Shown here in pieces: positions 36,000 through 45,757 of a stretch of DNA of 64,000 bases. Location: positions 826,774 through 890,773 of the forward strand of contig CH003204.1 in assembly GCA_000149265.1 (NCBI GenBank), given 5' to 3'. Within the stretch, counting starts at the first letter, position 1. Every line of letters begins with the position of its first letter. Under the pieces are notes generated by a model that saw only the letters and a list, made by a program, of their open reading frames with translations, was not told the origin of the DNA and did no database searches. The translations under genes were made by a program, and so were the position numbers. This stretch comes from Ciona savignyi (taxonomy: Eukaryota; Chordata; Ascidiacea; Phlebobranchia; Cionidae).

Positions 36000-37265
36000 T
36001 TAAGCCCCTCCACGTCCAGTTCCTCTGTTCCCGGGACCACCACGACCCCTTGCAACCCCTCTACCTCCACGATTGTTGAACCCCCCACTAGCATTACCCC
36101 CGCGGTTGTTAAAACCGCCTGCATTGTTATTGCCCCCACGATTGTTAAACCCACCAACACCAACAGCCCCCCGATTGTTAAATCCGCCACCAAAGTTACC
36201 ACCCCGAATATTAAATCCACCACCAAAGTTACCCCCACGGTTGTTAAAACCGCCACCACCGTTATTACCCCCACGGTTATTAAACCCTCCACCATTACCG
36301 CCTCTGTTGTTAAACCCACCGCCGCCACGGTTATTAAACCCACCACGATTGTTATTAAAACCTCCATTGTTAAAAACACCCCCTCCTTGATTATTGAAAC
36401 CACCGCCACGATTATTAAAACCCCCCACCACCCCCTGGCCTCCACGGAAACCTCCACCCATATTTCCTCTTCCGCCTCTAAAACCTGGACCACCTGCACC
36501 ACCCCTGCCTCCAAAACCCTGGTTGAAATTGCCACCTGGCCCCCCTCCGCCAAAGTCGCCACCCATTCCGAAGTCACCAGGGCCAAATGAACCATCTTCA
36601 AATTCAAAACCGGGCTCGAAATTTTCCACTGGGCCTTTTGGGGGAATGGTTTCCAAGAGCTCAAGTATAAGAACAACACAAGAGGAAATAACTTCTGCTT
36701 TGCCAGCAACCATGCACACTCGGTCAGTAGAATTGGGACAGCAGTCCTGTTGGACCTTTATTTTCGCACCGGTTATCTCTCGCAACTCCTTAATTTTGGT
36801 CCCCTTTACTCCAATAATTCCACCAGCTTGGCTTTGGTGCACAAGCAGTTTAATTGCAAGGTCGTCTTTTGGGTCGCGTCCAAAACGGGGAGGTCCATTA
36901 AGACTTGCTTCGTTGATAATGGGTAACAGACGGAGCAAAATTTCTCCACAACTTTGAGTACTAGCGCTGACTCTAAGTACTCTTTCACGAGAATCGCTAT
37001 CGGGGATATTTATGTGGGCCTTAAAGGTTTCACGCATGTCTTTAATGTTGGCACCAGATTTGCCAATAATTCCACCAGCACACTTTGCTGGGACTAAACA
37101 CCGCATTTCAGTCAGGTCTTGTTGGTTCTGACGAAGTCGTTTGTTTGGACTGTGTGAATCTCCGCCCTGCTCAGTTGCATCAAATGAGCGTTTGAAGGCT
37201 TGTTCCGGATTGTATTGAGTATTACCGCCATTGTTATTTTGGATGTTGTAATCGTTACCTGACAT
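36000..37265 (-). CDS. hnRNP K-like RNA-binding protein: two KH domains and a Gly/Asn/Arg-rich tail
   Basis: An uninterrupted 421-residue frame. Residues 20-30 (EQAFKRS) match the hnRNP K N-terminus. KH1 is at about 51-118 with GIIGKSGANIK, and KH2 at about 136-204 with LLVHQSQAGGIIGVKGTKIKE and CCPNSTDRV, nearly identical to human hnRNP K KH2; both GxxG loops are intact. From about residue 225 the protein is low-complexity, with roughly fifteen GGFNNRGG-type repeats ending in an RGG-rich tip. Human hnRNP K has a third KH domain at its C-terminus; none is present here. The family binds C-rich RNA and ssDNA in transcription, splicing and translation. I chose the Met at 37265 because it follows a likely 5' UTR splice acceptor (37303) and precedes the conserved part. 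It could be an hnRNP K co-orthologue or a PCBP-related paralogue. Confidence 0.85.
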   Translation of the reverse strand: MSGNDYNIQNNNGGNTQYNPEQAFKRSFDATEQGGDSHSPNKRLRQNQQDLTEMRCLVPAKCAGGIIGKSGANIKDMRETFKAHINIPDSDSRERVLRVSASTQSCGEILLRLLPIINEASLNGPPRFGRDPKDDLAIKLLVHQSQAGGIIGVKGTKIKELREITGAKIKVQQDCCPNSTDRVCMVAGKAEVISSCVVLILELLETIPPKGPVENFEPGFEFEDGSFGPGDFGMGGDFGGGGPGGNFNQGFGGRGGAGGPGFRGGRGNMGGGFRGGQGVVGGFNNRGGGFNNQGGGVFNNGGFNNNRGGFNNRGGGGFNNRGGNGGGFNNRGGNNGGGGFNNRGGNFGGGFNIRGGNFGGGFNNRGAVGVGGFNNRGGNNNAGGFNNRGGNASGGFNNRGGRGVARGRGGPGNRGTGRGGA

Positions 37266-37301
37266 GGTCAATATCACAATTACACAATATAAACACAAAA
37301 A

Positions 37302-37690
37302 TCTAAAATGAAGAACAAAAAATTAGCTACGAAATGATAATGAAACATTATTAAACTTTAAAATATTATTATACGCTACGAGTCAAAACCCAGAATAGCA
37401 TACTTAGTTTTAGGACTACAAATAGTGATTCTCAATCAGAGAACCACTCAATTCAAATTATTCAAACAATAACAGACATTCTGTGACAATTTAAAAAAAA
37501 TACACAAAAAAACCTACAAAAATTAAACCTAAACATAGTGATGAAGCAATAAGAATGCCTATACATTTTCACTTAGTAAATTAAGAGTGAAGCGTTTAAA
37601 AATGTTACGTATTTAAACAGGTACGTATTTAAACGCTTTAAAAAACGTTACGCACGTATATTATAACTTGCCTGAAAACCTATACTCACC
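37302..37690 (-). other. Probable 5' UTR intron of the hnRNP K-like gene
   Basis: Reading the minus strand, a consensus donor (TTAG|GTGAGTATA, intron start 37689) and a pyrimidine-rich acceptor (TTCTTCATTTTAG, intron end 37303) would join an upstream noncoding exon to the exon containing the start codon. Confidence 0.55.
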
Positions 37691-39082
37691 TAATACAATT
37701 ACAAAAATTAAACTACATCAAACAAAATCCTCCAAATACAGTAAACGACACAATCTTAAACGCTTCCAAACGCCCAGTCAAAATGGCGTCATCTTTTAGA
37801 GTTGAAGGACACTTAATCATAACGTGCAGCGACAATAACACAGAATGTTAGTTTCGTTATCTTTTTCATGTTAGTTCAAAAATAGCACAGATTTTAAGTA
37901 ATTATCTAACCCTACCTCTATTTCCAAACTTTATTAAATAAAGAAAAATTATTAAATGTAAAATCATAATGCAGGTGTCATTTGGCATGTGTGTAAATGC
38001 ATGTGTGCACGATTTGCTGATCGACATTTTGGTTTTTATTGCGAATATGCGAGATTAGTATCCCACTTTTTTTCTTTGGCAATCACGTGACATCCAAAAT
38101 GCCAAATCGATTAAAACTAAATCATATAAAACTACTATAGTATTATTATAAACATCAACGCTCGATACAGGTCTCTACTATAAAAAAAATTGATGTTGTA
38201 GCTTTATTAACTTGTGGAGAATCAGGTGCTTTTGTGGTTGTTTTGCGTGCTTATAGCTATATAGCACTGAACCTGACCTGAAGTAGACTCCGTATTGACT
38301 CCGTCTCGGAAGGTTTCTGAATTGTATCTTATAGACTAATTCAGTAAAACACATACAGTTAAACTGATTGACTAAACATGCCTGGAGCAGCGCCCCCAGC
38401 AGGCGATTTATTTTGTTCTTTGTTCCAAAACGCGTTTTCGATAATAAAATAATGCAAAAACTGTATACACAAAACATCAGCTTGCAATACGTATGGCGTG
38501 CAACAAATATTACACAAGCCGCGAATGTCGCTACAAACTCATCAGAATATAAATAATTAAAAAACAAAATGACGGGTAGTCTTGTGGTGCGACCGATTAG
38601 CTTGGTGGGTTTGCGTTGAATTTCAGCAAAGACAGTTGCAGATACGAACTGGTAGTTAGCGGGTGTTTTGTGTTCTTGGGCAAGGTACTTAGTGAACAAA
38701 GCCTGGATTTGGTGGGTTACTAGAGAAACTGAAGGAACATTTTAGTCATGTGCAACAACACTGCAAAAGTTCCGGTAACCAGACGATGGGCGTGACGTAA
38801 TCTGACGATAACCACTGCAACCTAAACTCAAAACCCTTCCAATTTTTACTGATACTTTTCCAACTTTTTTTTTAACAAAACAGCTAGCAGATGCACAATT
38901 AACACCTTCATTTTACAAAGCACTGTTCCACTATTACAAAACTTTACAGCTAAACGAGGACACCGGCGCGCAGCCCAGAGAATACCTAGTGAGCATTTCT
39001 CCGATTGTATATATAGTACAGCATATATTTTTGACACCGACCTGTCTCTTAGTTAATATATTTATCTTAAATAGTACTGGGC
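37691..39082. other. Region between the hnRNP K-like gene and the tubulin pair
   Basis: Contains the probable hnRNP K-like 5' exon and promoter (about 37700-37900) and one plus-strand SINE (about 38573-38818). I see no other gene; the longer open frames here overlap the SINE and are not conserved in form. Confidence 0.5.
38573..38818 (+). mobile_element. tRNA-derived SINE, diverged
   Basis: 'gtggtgcgaccgattagctt' forms the tRNA-like head, followed by 'cttgggcaaggtacttag' and 'ggtaaccagacgatgggcg'. The 3' aggat/atcct tail is missing. Confidence 0.75.
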
Positions 39083-39384
39083 AGTATAGTTTTGATCAAA
39101 CATGACATGCAAAATTAACACTGACTTTTAAAACGCGAAAAATATGTATATGCCAATTTAGTGAAAGCACAATTATGTAAGTTTAAATACGGCGATAAAC
39201 TACTACAACGTTTCGCTTTATGATGTTGCAGTAGGTTATCCGGTCGAAACACAAGCAGGCATTGCATATCACATCCGGTAAGCATTTTTGCTGCGCGATG
39301 CTCAGTTGTTCTATTAAATCACAAGTCATTGTAGCTTGTTTGCTTGTTAGTACTTTTTAGAAGTTTATAAACGAAGTTTCAATA
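39083..39384 (+). promoter_or_regulatory. Conserved 5' flank of tubulin copy 1
   Basis: About 300 bp immediately upstream of the start codon is closely repeated before copy 2 (45470-45757), e.g. 'ttaaatacggcgataaacta', 'cacatccggtaagca' and 'cgatgctcagttgttctat'. It therefore duplicated with the gene and is the best candidate promoter. No TATA box placed with confidence. Confidence 0.6.
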
Positions 39385-42300
39385 ATGACTAGCGGGGTGA
39401 GTATGTTGATATGTTTGCTTATATTCTATCATATCATTCGGTCATCGGTCAGAACATCATGGCTTTACCACCAACTATGGTATTACTGAGTTTACAACCT
39501 GTGCATTGTATGGCAGCAGGCAACCTCTATCTTTAAAAAAAATCTGTGTTTTTTACCTTCGTGTTTTTAACAAATAATTGTTATTCTACATCGTTGTCTC
39601 CACGAGAAAAAAGTAACTGTCATCAATACGAAGCTTTTAGCCGATGGATTGCAAAATTGAAACTGGTCGCTACTTAGTCGGTTGTGGCTTTGGTCAAGGC
39701 ACTAAGTTTTAACAAGGTTGAAGGAACGTTTCAATCATACACATCGCAATAGCTTTGGTTATATCTGTCTTTTCCTTGCGCTTTTAAATGTTTATCCCCG
39801 TGGATGGGAAAACCAAGGGGGTTAACACACGGGCAATCGTCAGATTGTCTTGCACCCACCGTCGGGTTACCGGAGCTATAGCAGTGTGTTGTGTATGATA
39901 GATACGTTCCTTCAATTTGGTACAACCCGTTAATTTGCTGGGTTCAGGCAATGTCCGTTAAGTGGCTTGCCCAAGGACACAATCGACTAGCTAGTGACCA
40001 GTTGTGAACCCGCAACCTTTCAGTTGAAAGGCTTTGCACTAAACCGGTAGACTAAATGGTCCGGACGAACCACCAGATTAACCAGTTTGTCATGGGGAGA
40101 CACTTGAATTCTATCCTATACTAAATATTAATAGAGATCTGTGCAGTTCAGTGTGGACATAAATGCATATTTTTAGAGAGAAGTTATTTCCGTCCACATT
40201 GGGCGAGCCGGGATCGAAATTGGAAAGGAGTGCTGGGAACTGTATTGCTTGGAACACGGTATTAACGTTGACGGGTCAGTCTCAGACACGGCCACTGCAG
40301 ATGATCCAGCTTTTGGACGATTTTTCCAGAAGAATGAGTCAGGACGATTCACCGCACGGGCGTGTTTTTTAGACTTTGAACCACGCTCTATTGGTGAGAC
40401 TTTGTACTGGGTTATTCACGCCAGTTATATCAGGAAACGATTTAGGCTATCGAGCAGAGTATGCTGTATTGTGCTATTTTTGTTTTCTCATCAATGCATA
40501 TCCGGAGATATAATGTATTTTTTTGTCAAAATTGAATTTGTTTGTAATATCGAAATGAAAATTAACGTTTTTGTTTGGCATTTTGGAATCAAAGTATCAT
40601 TATTTTTATTTTGCACTACCGCCGGTAGTTCTTATTTCTTTATAAAACATTCTCACCGGTACAGCCATACGGAACGTTTGTGTGCCTGAATTGTTTGTGG
40701 GATCAATATATATTTAACATAAAAAACGGATCAGTTAAAACAAAGCATTGTAAATTAAGCTTTAATTATTTCAGATGGGGTCAAAACTGGAAAGTACAAA
40801 AGTATTTTTGATCCCCAGTTCCTTTATTCAGGAAAAGAGGATTCGGCAAATAATTTCGCTCGCGGGTATTTAACTGAGGGTATGTATGTCTGTTGCTGCA
40901 TTTTATGTTAGTTTTTGTATGTTGCTGCATTTTATTTGTATGTCTATGTTAGTTTTTACCTCTTTGAAAAAGCCCACACAAACATGTTTTTGGAACAGCG
41001 AATACAATTGTTCCTATTTGTAACCAAAAATTGGGGTTCCATGACAACTGAACCCCTTACAACTGAACCCCTTACAACTGAACCCTTACAACTGAACCCT
41101 TTACAACTGAACCCCTACAATTAAGCCCCTTACAACTGAACTCCTTTTAACTGAACCCCTTTAAACTGAAACCCTTTACAACTGAACCCATTTCAATTGA
41201 ACCTCTTTACAACTGAACCCCTTTTTTAATTAAAAGCGTTCGGTTAAAAGGGGTTCAGTTGTAAAGGGGTTAAGTTGTAGGGGATCCGTTGTAAGGGGTT
41301 CAGTTGTAAGGGGTTAAGTTGACTGGTCACCAAAATTGGAATGCTGATTGTAATTTACTGTTAAATCAGAAAGGTTAAAATTCTTAATCGAATTATTCTA
41401 TTAGACACGTATTCAGCAAAAATTGAGTACGTAAACATAGAAACAATATAAATCAAATCTCAACACAACTATATTTAATCTATTTTCATTAAACGAAATC
41501 ATATGTTTTAGGCAACCAACACATTGACAAAACCGTGGCGAAATTAGTTAAATTGGCAGAAGCTTGCGATTCCCTCCAAGGCTTTATGATTTACCACTCG
41601 CTTGGTGGCGGTACAGGCTCTGGGTTTACGTCAGTTTTAATGGAGAGGCTTACAGCTTGTTTTGGAAATAAATCTAAATGTGAAATTGCAATTTTCCCAA
41701 CGCACAAAGTAAGATTTTACAAAAAACCTAATTGTTTTCCAATATGGTTTATATTCTATATTTCTTTCTATATGTCATGAAAAAACACAAATGCTCATTT
41801 ATTTTGTAGATGTTTTGTGTTTTTAAATGACTTGCGTATCCGTACTTTTGGAGCGTTTTGATCTGTACCAATTATGTGTATTGCGGTGAACGCACTACGC
41901 GCGATTTATATGATTATGGATGAAATCTCTATTCTCTATTTTAAGCTATACCTTATGTCAACTAAACATCCAATAGATTTGCACAGCAGTGGTCGAGCCT
42001 TACAACGCTGTACTGGCAACCCACGGAACCTTGACACATAGTGAATGCTCATTTCTTTTTGACAATGAGGCAGTGTTTGATATCTGCACAAATAAACTCG
42101 GCATTGATCTACCAGGGTATCCACAAATTAACAAAGTTGTTGCTCAGGTAAGACATTGAACCAGTTGTTATTGGACTATACACAGGGCATTGAAACTTAC
42201 AAAAAATGTTTTGTCTCAATAACAAACACTAGGTTTAACACGGGGCATGGTACATACATTATAGTACCCCTAAACTAAAGTAAAAACGAACATAAAATCA

Positions 42301-44285
42301 ATATTGTTTTGTTCTTTTATGATAGAAACAGGGGCACTTACCGACTAACTAGCGACCGATTTTGATCCCGTCCGGCCCGTTGGTCTATAGCGGTTAAGTG
42401 CGTCGCCTTTCAATCGAAAGGTTGCAGGTGCGAAACTGGTCGCTGGCTAGTCGGTTGTGTCCTTGGGCAAGGCACTTTACGGACATTGCCTGAACCCAGA
42501 GGCTTAATGGGTTCTACCAAATTGAAGGAACGTGTCTATCATATACAACACACTGCAATAGCTCCGGTAACCCGACGATGGGCGCGAGGTGATCTGACGA
42601 TTGCCCGTGTAAAAACCCCCTTGGTTTTTTCCATTCACGGGGATAAAGATGAATATCCTATCCTCTCCCAACCCACAACCGTTCGGCTGAATGGCAACGC
42701 ACCATAGTCCAACAAGCTTTAGGTCTGACAGTGGTTGATGGGTATATAGTCATAGCACACAAGGCTATCAATGTGACAATAATATTTCAATCCTAGGTTA
42801 TGTCTTCCATCACCGCTTCTTTGAGATTCGAAGGATCCCTCAATGCTAACTTGACCGATTTTCGAACCAACTTAGTGCCGAACCCTCGTCTTCGCTTCCC
42901 ACTTGTGAACTTTGCTCCTTTCGCGTCGGCTCAAACACCCCCTAGTGGCCAGATGTCAGTCACAGATATGACCAGTGCTTGCTTCGACACCAGCAATGCA
43001 ATGGTCAAATGCAACCCTCTCCAGGGAAAGTATATGGCATGCTGTATGACGTACAGGGGTAATGCAAAACAGTCGGACATCAATGCAGTGATTGAAACCG
43101 TGAAACAGAATCAAAATATTCAGGTAACGATTGAATGGCTGAATGACTGGCGCGACTGATTTATATTCAAACTTCTAACAGTCCTAGCGTTGTGCCGATC
43201 ACGGGTTCTAAACATAACCCGGTACAAAATACGCAATGGGGCGGTTATGTGGACGAATAGTTAGTTAGATTTATCATCAACAGTACAGTTTTTGTTTACA
43301 ATTTTTTTTATCGAGTCAAGTTTCGAACCCATGCTGGACTCGTTACTAGCACATAAATGAGTAGTTACATGTATCGGTCGCGTTGACCGCTTGGCCACAC
43401 GACCAAAATACTTCCGTATTGCTTTTACCAATTAAGTTTAGTTTAGTTTATTTATTTTGCCCCAGTTTTTAAAAATGGCAAACGAATATAATCACGACAC
43501 ATTTTTATTGGATCCCAAAGGATATTAAAGTTTGGAGCAATCACCGGGAACCGACTATGCTTCCGGAATCACATATGGCGAAGCTTGTAACATCGGTATG
43601 CGCATTAAGCAATACCACTGCAATGGCTCCTTTTTGGACAAAACTGAGGGAAAAGTTCGATAAGATGTACTCAAAGAAAGCATTTCTTCACTGGTAAGTC
43701 TACATTTTGTATATCTTTATGATCGTATAATTTTGTATTATACTCCCAGTTTATTGCCGATATCTCGAGACGAATATAAGTATCGCGAGAAGGTATTTGG
43801 TAGGAAAGGGTTCTCGATTTAGTTTAAAACTCTTAGTTATGCTAATGCTTAACTGACATGTTGGAAATTTGCATTGATCCCCTTATTTTTTACCAAAAAG
43901 CAAAACTCCGCACTCAACAAAATTGTAAAAAAGAAGTTAATATGAAAGTATTTCGGACCAATTTGGTTGACACTTAATAAAAATTTTGGAAACACCCGAA
44001 TTTTACTTCGGTGGATCATACAAAATGCGTCAATTACACTCATGACAGCAAAGCACAATATTTTTCCGACCTATTAGCTTGGTAGTTAAGTGCGTTGAGT
44101 TGCTTGCCTTTTCCCATTCACGGTGATACACTGAATATTCTGTCCTATATCATATTTTAATTCCTACCAACCAACATAAAACCAGGTACAAAAGCGAGGG
44201 AGTTTTGGAAGATAAATTTGATTCTGCTCGTGAGGATCTGGTCACTCTTGAAAAAGATTACGAAAACGCCAGCTCGGCAATATAG
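39385..44285 (+). CDS. Divergent alpha-tubulin, copy 1 (8 exons)
   Basis: Exons: 39385-39396, 40177-40393, 40775-40879, 41512-41708, 41977-42147, 42797-43123, 43521-43693, 44186-44285, all GT-AG and in phase, giving 433 residues. REVISVHIG, CWELYCLEHGI, GGGTGSGFTSVLMERL (the GTP-binding loop), VEPYN, LSNTTA and EDLVTLEKDY identify alpha-tubulin. Differences from the usual protein: MTSG before the normal R-E start; no lysine at the K40 acetylation site (DDPAFGRFF); LTDF in place of LTEF, so the catalytic Glu254 is Asp; about 8 residues missing at the exon 6/7 join (human FVDWCPTG); and an end at ENASSAI with neither acidic tail nor terminal tyrosine. It should still form alpha/beta heterodimers, but probably a specialised or weakly hydrolysing one (inference). 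The intron after the first codons is ancestral for the family. Confidence 0.9.
39787..40066 (-). mobile_element. tRNA-derived SINE in intron 1 of tubulin copy 1, inside an older SINE
   Basis: Well-preserved minus-strand copy ('tgtttatccccgtggatggg' to 'ggtccggac'). Intron 1 of copy 2 lacks it and keeps only the older plus-strand SINE body (about 45990-46215), whose first half survives here at about 39640-39760. Confidence 0.85.
41042..41320. repeat. Inverted pair of 15-17 bp tandem arrays (hairpin-forming)
   Basis: About eleven units of 'acaactgaacccctt' (41042-41225) are followed after ~20 bp by four to five units of the reverse complement 'aaggggttcagttgt' (about 41245-41320). Lies in intron 3 of tubulin copy 1; copy 2 has nothing like it. 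Confidence 0.9.
42370..42668 (+). mobile_element. Full-length tRNA-derived SINE (reference copy)
   Basis: About 298 bp. The tRNA-like head carries an A-box region 'gttggtctatagcggttaag' and B box 'ggtgcgaaact', followed by the body and the 3' end 'gaatatcctatcctctcc'. It sits inside an older SINE fragment in intron 5 of tubulin copy 1; copy 2 keeps the uninterrupted older fragment (about 48375-48500). Confidence 0.92.
43298..43408 (-). mobile_element. Second SINE family (tRNA-Leu/Ser-like), reference copy
   Basis: Read on the minus strand: 'tcgtgtggccaagcggtcaa' (A box TGGCCAAGCGG), a ~60 bp middle, then 'catgggttcgaaacttgac' (B box GGTTCGAAAC). The A-box form and long variable region suggest a class II tRNA (Leu/Ser) origin. 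In intron 6 of tubulin copy 1. Confidence 0.75.
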
Positions 44286-44465
44286 GAAGTTAAACCCAAA
44301 GATACTAGGCGAGTGCATTCTCGGATTCATGTTACACAGATACGTTTATAAAACATAAAGGCAAAATTCAAAGTGTGTTGTGTTACATATATATATACGT
44401 TGGACGAGTAGGAGAGTAGTCGACGTTTGTGTGCATCTGAAGAAGGTCCAATTGATAGTTTACAC

Positions 44466-45190
44466 CAGGGGTGGGCAACGTACGGCCCGCGGGCCGGGTC
44501 CGGCCCGTGAAGGGATTTTGACCGGCCCCCAGACTGTATCTAATAATAACCTGTAATGTGGCCCAGGTCCGGCCCGCTGTCTGTATCCAACCACACACTA
44601 ATGTGGTCCGACGTATCATTCCCTAAAGTTGGCTATCGCTATACTCTTACCGCACTGTTACAGCGAGCTGGTGAAATAAACAATTGTCTTAGTGAAACAA
44701 ACCATTGTGTTAGCACATTGTTTAAACAAACAATATAAGGTCAAAACAGCAAGGGTTGTAAACATCAGACACTACTGGGTACTTTGCCACAACGTGACTG
44801 TTATTGTTGGTTTTTCTTTATCTGTTATTAGTTATATTTAGAATTCAAATATAAATGAAATTTATGAATTATTAAGGATTATTAACCATGAAATATCCTA
44901 TAAAACGTAAATTAAAAAGAGAGTTTCGAGCATTTAACAAAGATTGGATACCAGTGTTTTTACAAAGGTTGGCAACAAAGCATTATGTTTACTGTATGGT
45001 CAGAGTGTTGCGGTATTAAAATAATACAACATTAGTCGTCAATACTTGACAAAACATAGAAACTATGGCAATATTTTAGTGAATAAATATGTGGTTAAGT
45101 TATTGAATATTATTCATCTAATAATCCGGCCCACCAAGAACTTCATTTTCCCACATCTGGCCCACCGACTAGAGAAGTTGCCCACCCCTG
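44466..45190. mobile_element. hAT-type non-autonomous transposon with perfect 8 bp target duplication
   Basis: 725 bp, ends CAGGGGTGGGCAAC / GTTGCCCACCCCTG, flanked by GTTTACAC at 44458-44465 and 45191-45198. An 8 bp duplication and CAGGGG ends are hAT hallmarks. No transposase frame. It lies in the 3' flank of tubulin copy 1; the same place after copy 2 (about 53785-53800, 'gatagcttacactagg') is the uninterrupted site. Confidence 0.92.
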
Positions 45191-45469
45191 GTTTACACTA
45201 AGTTTTATTTTACAGAAATATTTATGCTATTGTGACATTTTGCCTTAAACATGTTGATGATATAAAAATGTTTTAAAACAAAGAATAAAAGTGGAACAGT
45301 CCTGTGTACAAACGTTTTTTCGATCTCACCCACAAAGACAACCTCAATATTTTTAAGACTGTTTTTTTGCATATAATGTATTATAGGTTTTCGGTCGCGT
45401 TGTCGGCCATACTACCGTCCCAGACACTCTTATTTATGAAAATTCTATAAACTGGCCAGTAATATAGTT

Positions 45470-45757
45470 TTGATCAAACTTAACATGCCAAATTAACACT
45501 GAATTTAAAAACGTAAAACGAAAAATATGTATACAAATTTCAAGCACAATCATGTAAGCTTAAATACGGCGATAAACTACTACAATGTTTCGTTTTATGA
45601 TGTTGCAGATGGTTAGCCAGTCAAAAAACACGAGCAAGCCTCACATATCACATCCGGTAAGCATTACGCGATGCTCAGTTGTTCTATTAAATCATATGTC
45701 ATTGTAGCTTGTTTGCTTGCTAGTTCTTTTTAGAAGTTTATAAACGAAGTCTCAATA
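45470..45757 (+). promoter_or_regulatory. Conserved 5' flank of tubulin copy 2
   Basis: Counterpart of 39083-39384, with the same ordered blocks and a few small indels, ending at the start codon of copy 2. Confidence 0.6.

Noticed and set aside
35909-36957. Long open frames (up to 266 residues) on both strands overlapping the hnRNP K-like gene
   Set aside because: They are Pro- or Val/Gly-rich shadows produced by the GGFNNRGG repeat DNA read in other frames; only the minus-strand frame carries KH domains.
38178-38699. 173-residue minus-strand open frame
   Set aside because: No recognisable domain, no splice context, and its start lies within a SINE copy.
39731-39925. Short frames inside SINE copies (also 9594-10076, 42486-42707, 7341-7532)
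   Set aside because: Sequence is explained by the SINE consensus on one strand or the other; no conserved protein.
42370-42440. Possible genuine tRNA gene
   Set aside because: A- and B-box-like sequences are present, but the segment continues into the repeated SINE body and the cloverleaf stems are not kept.
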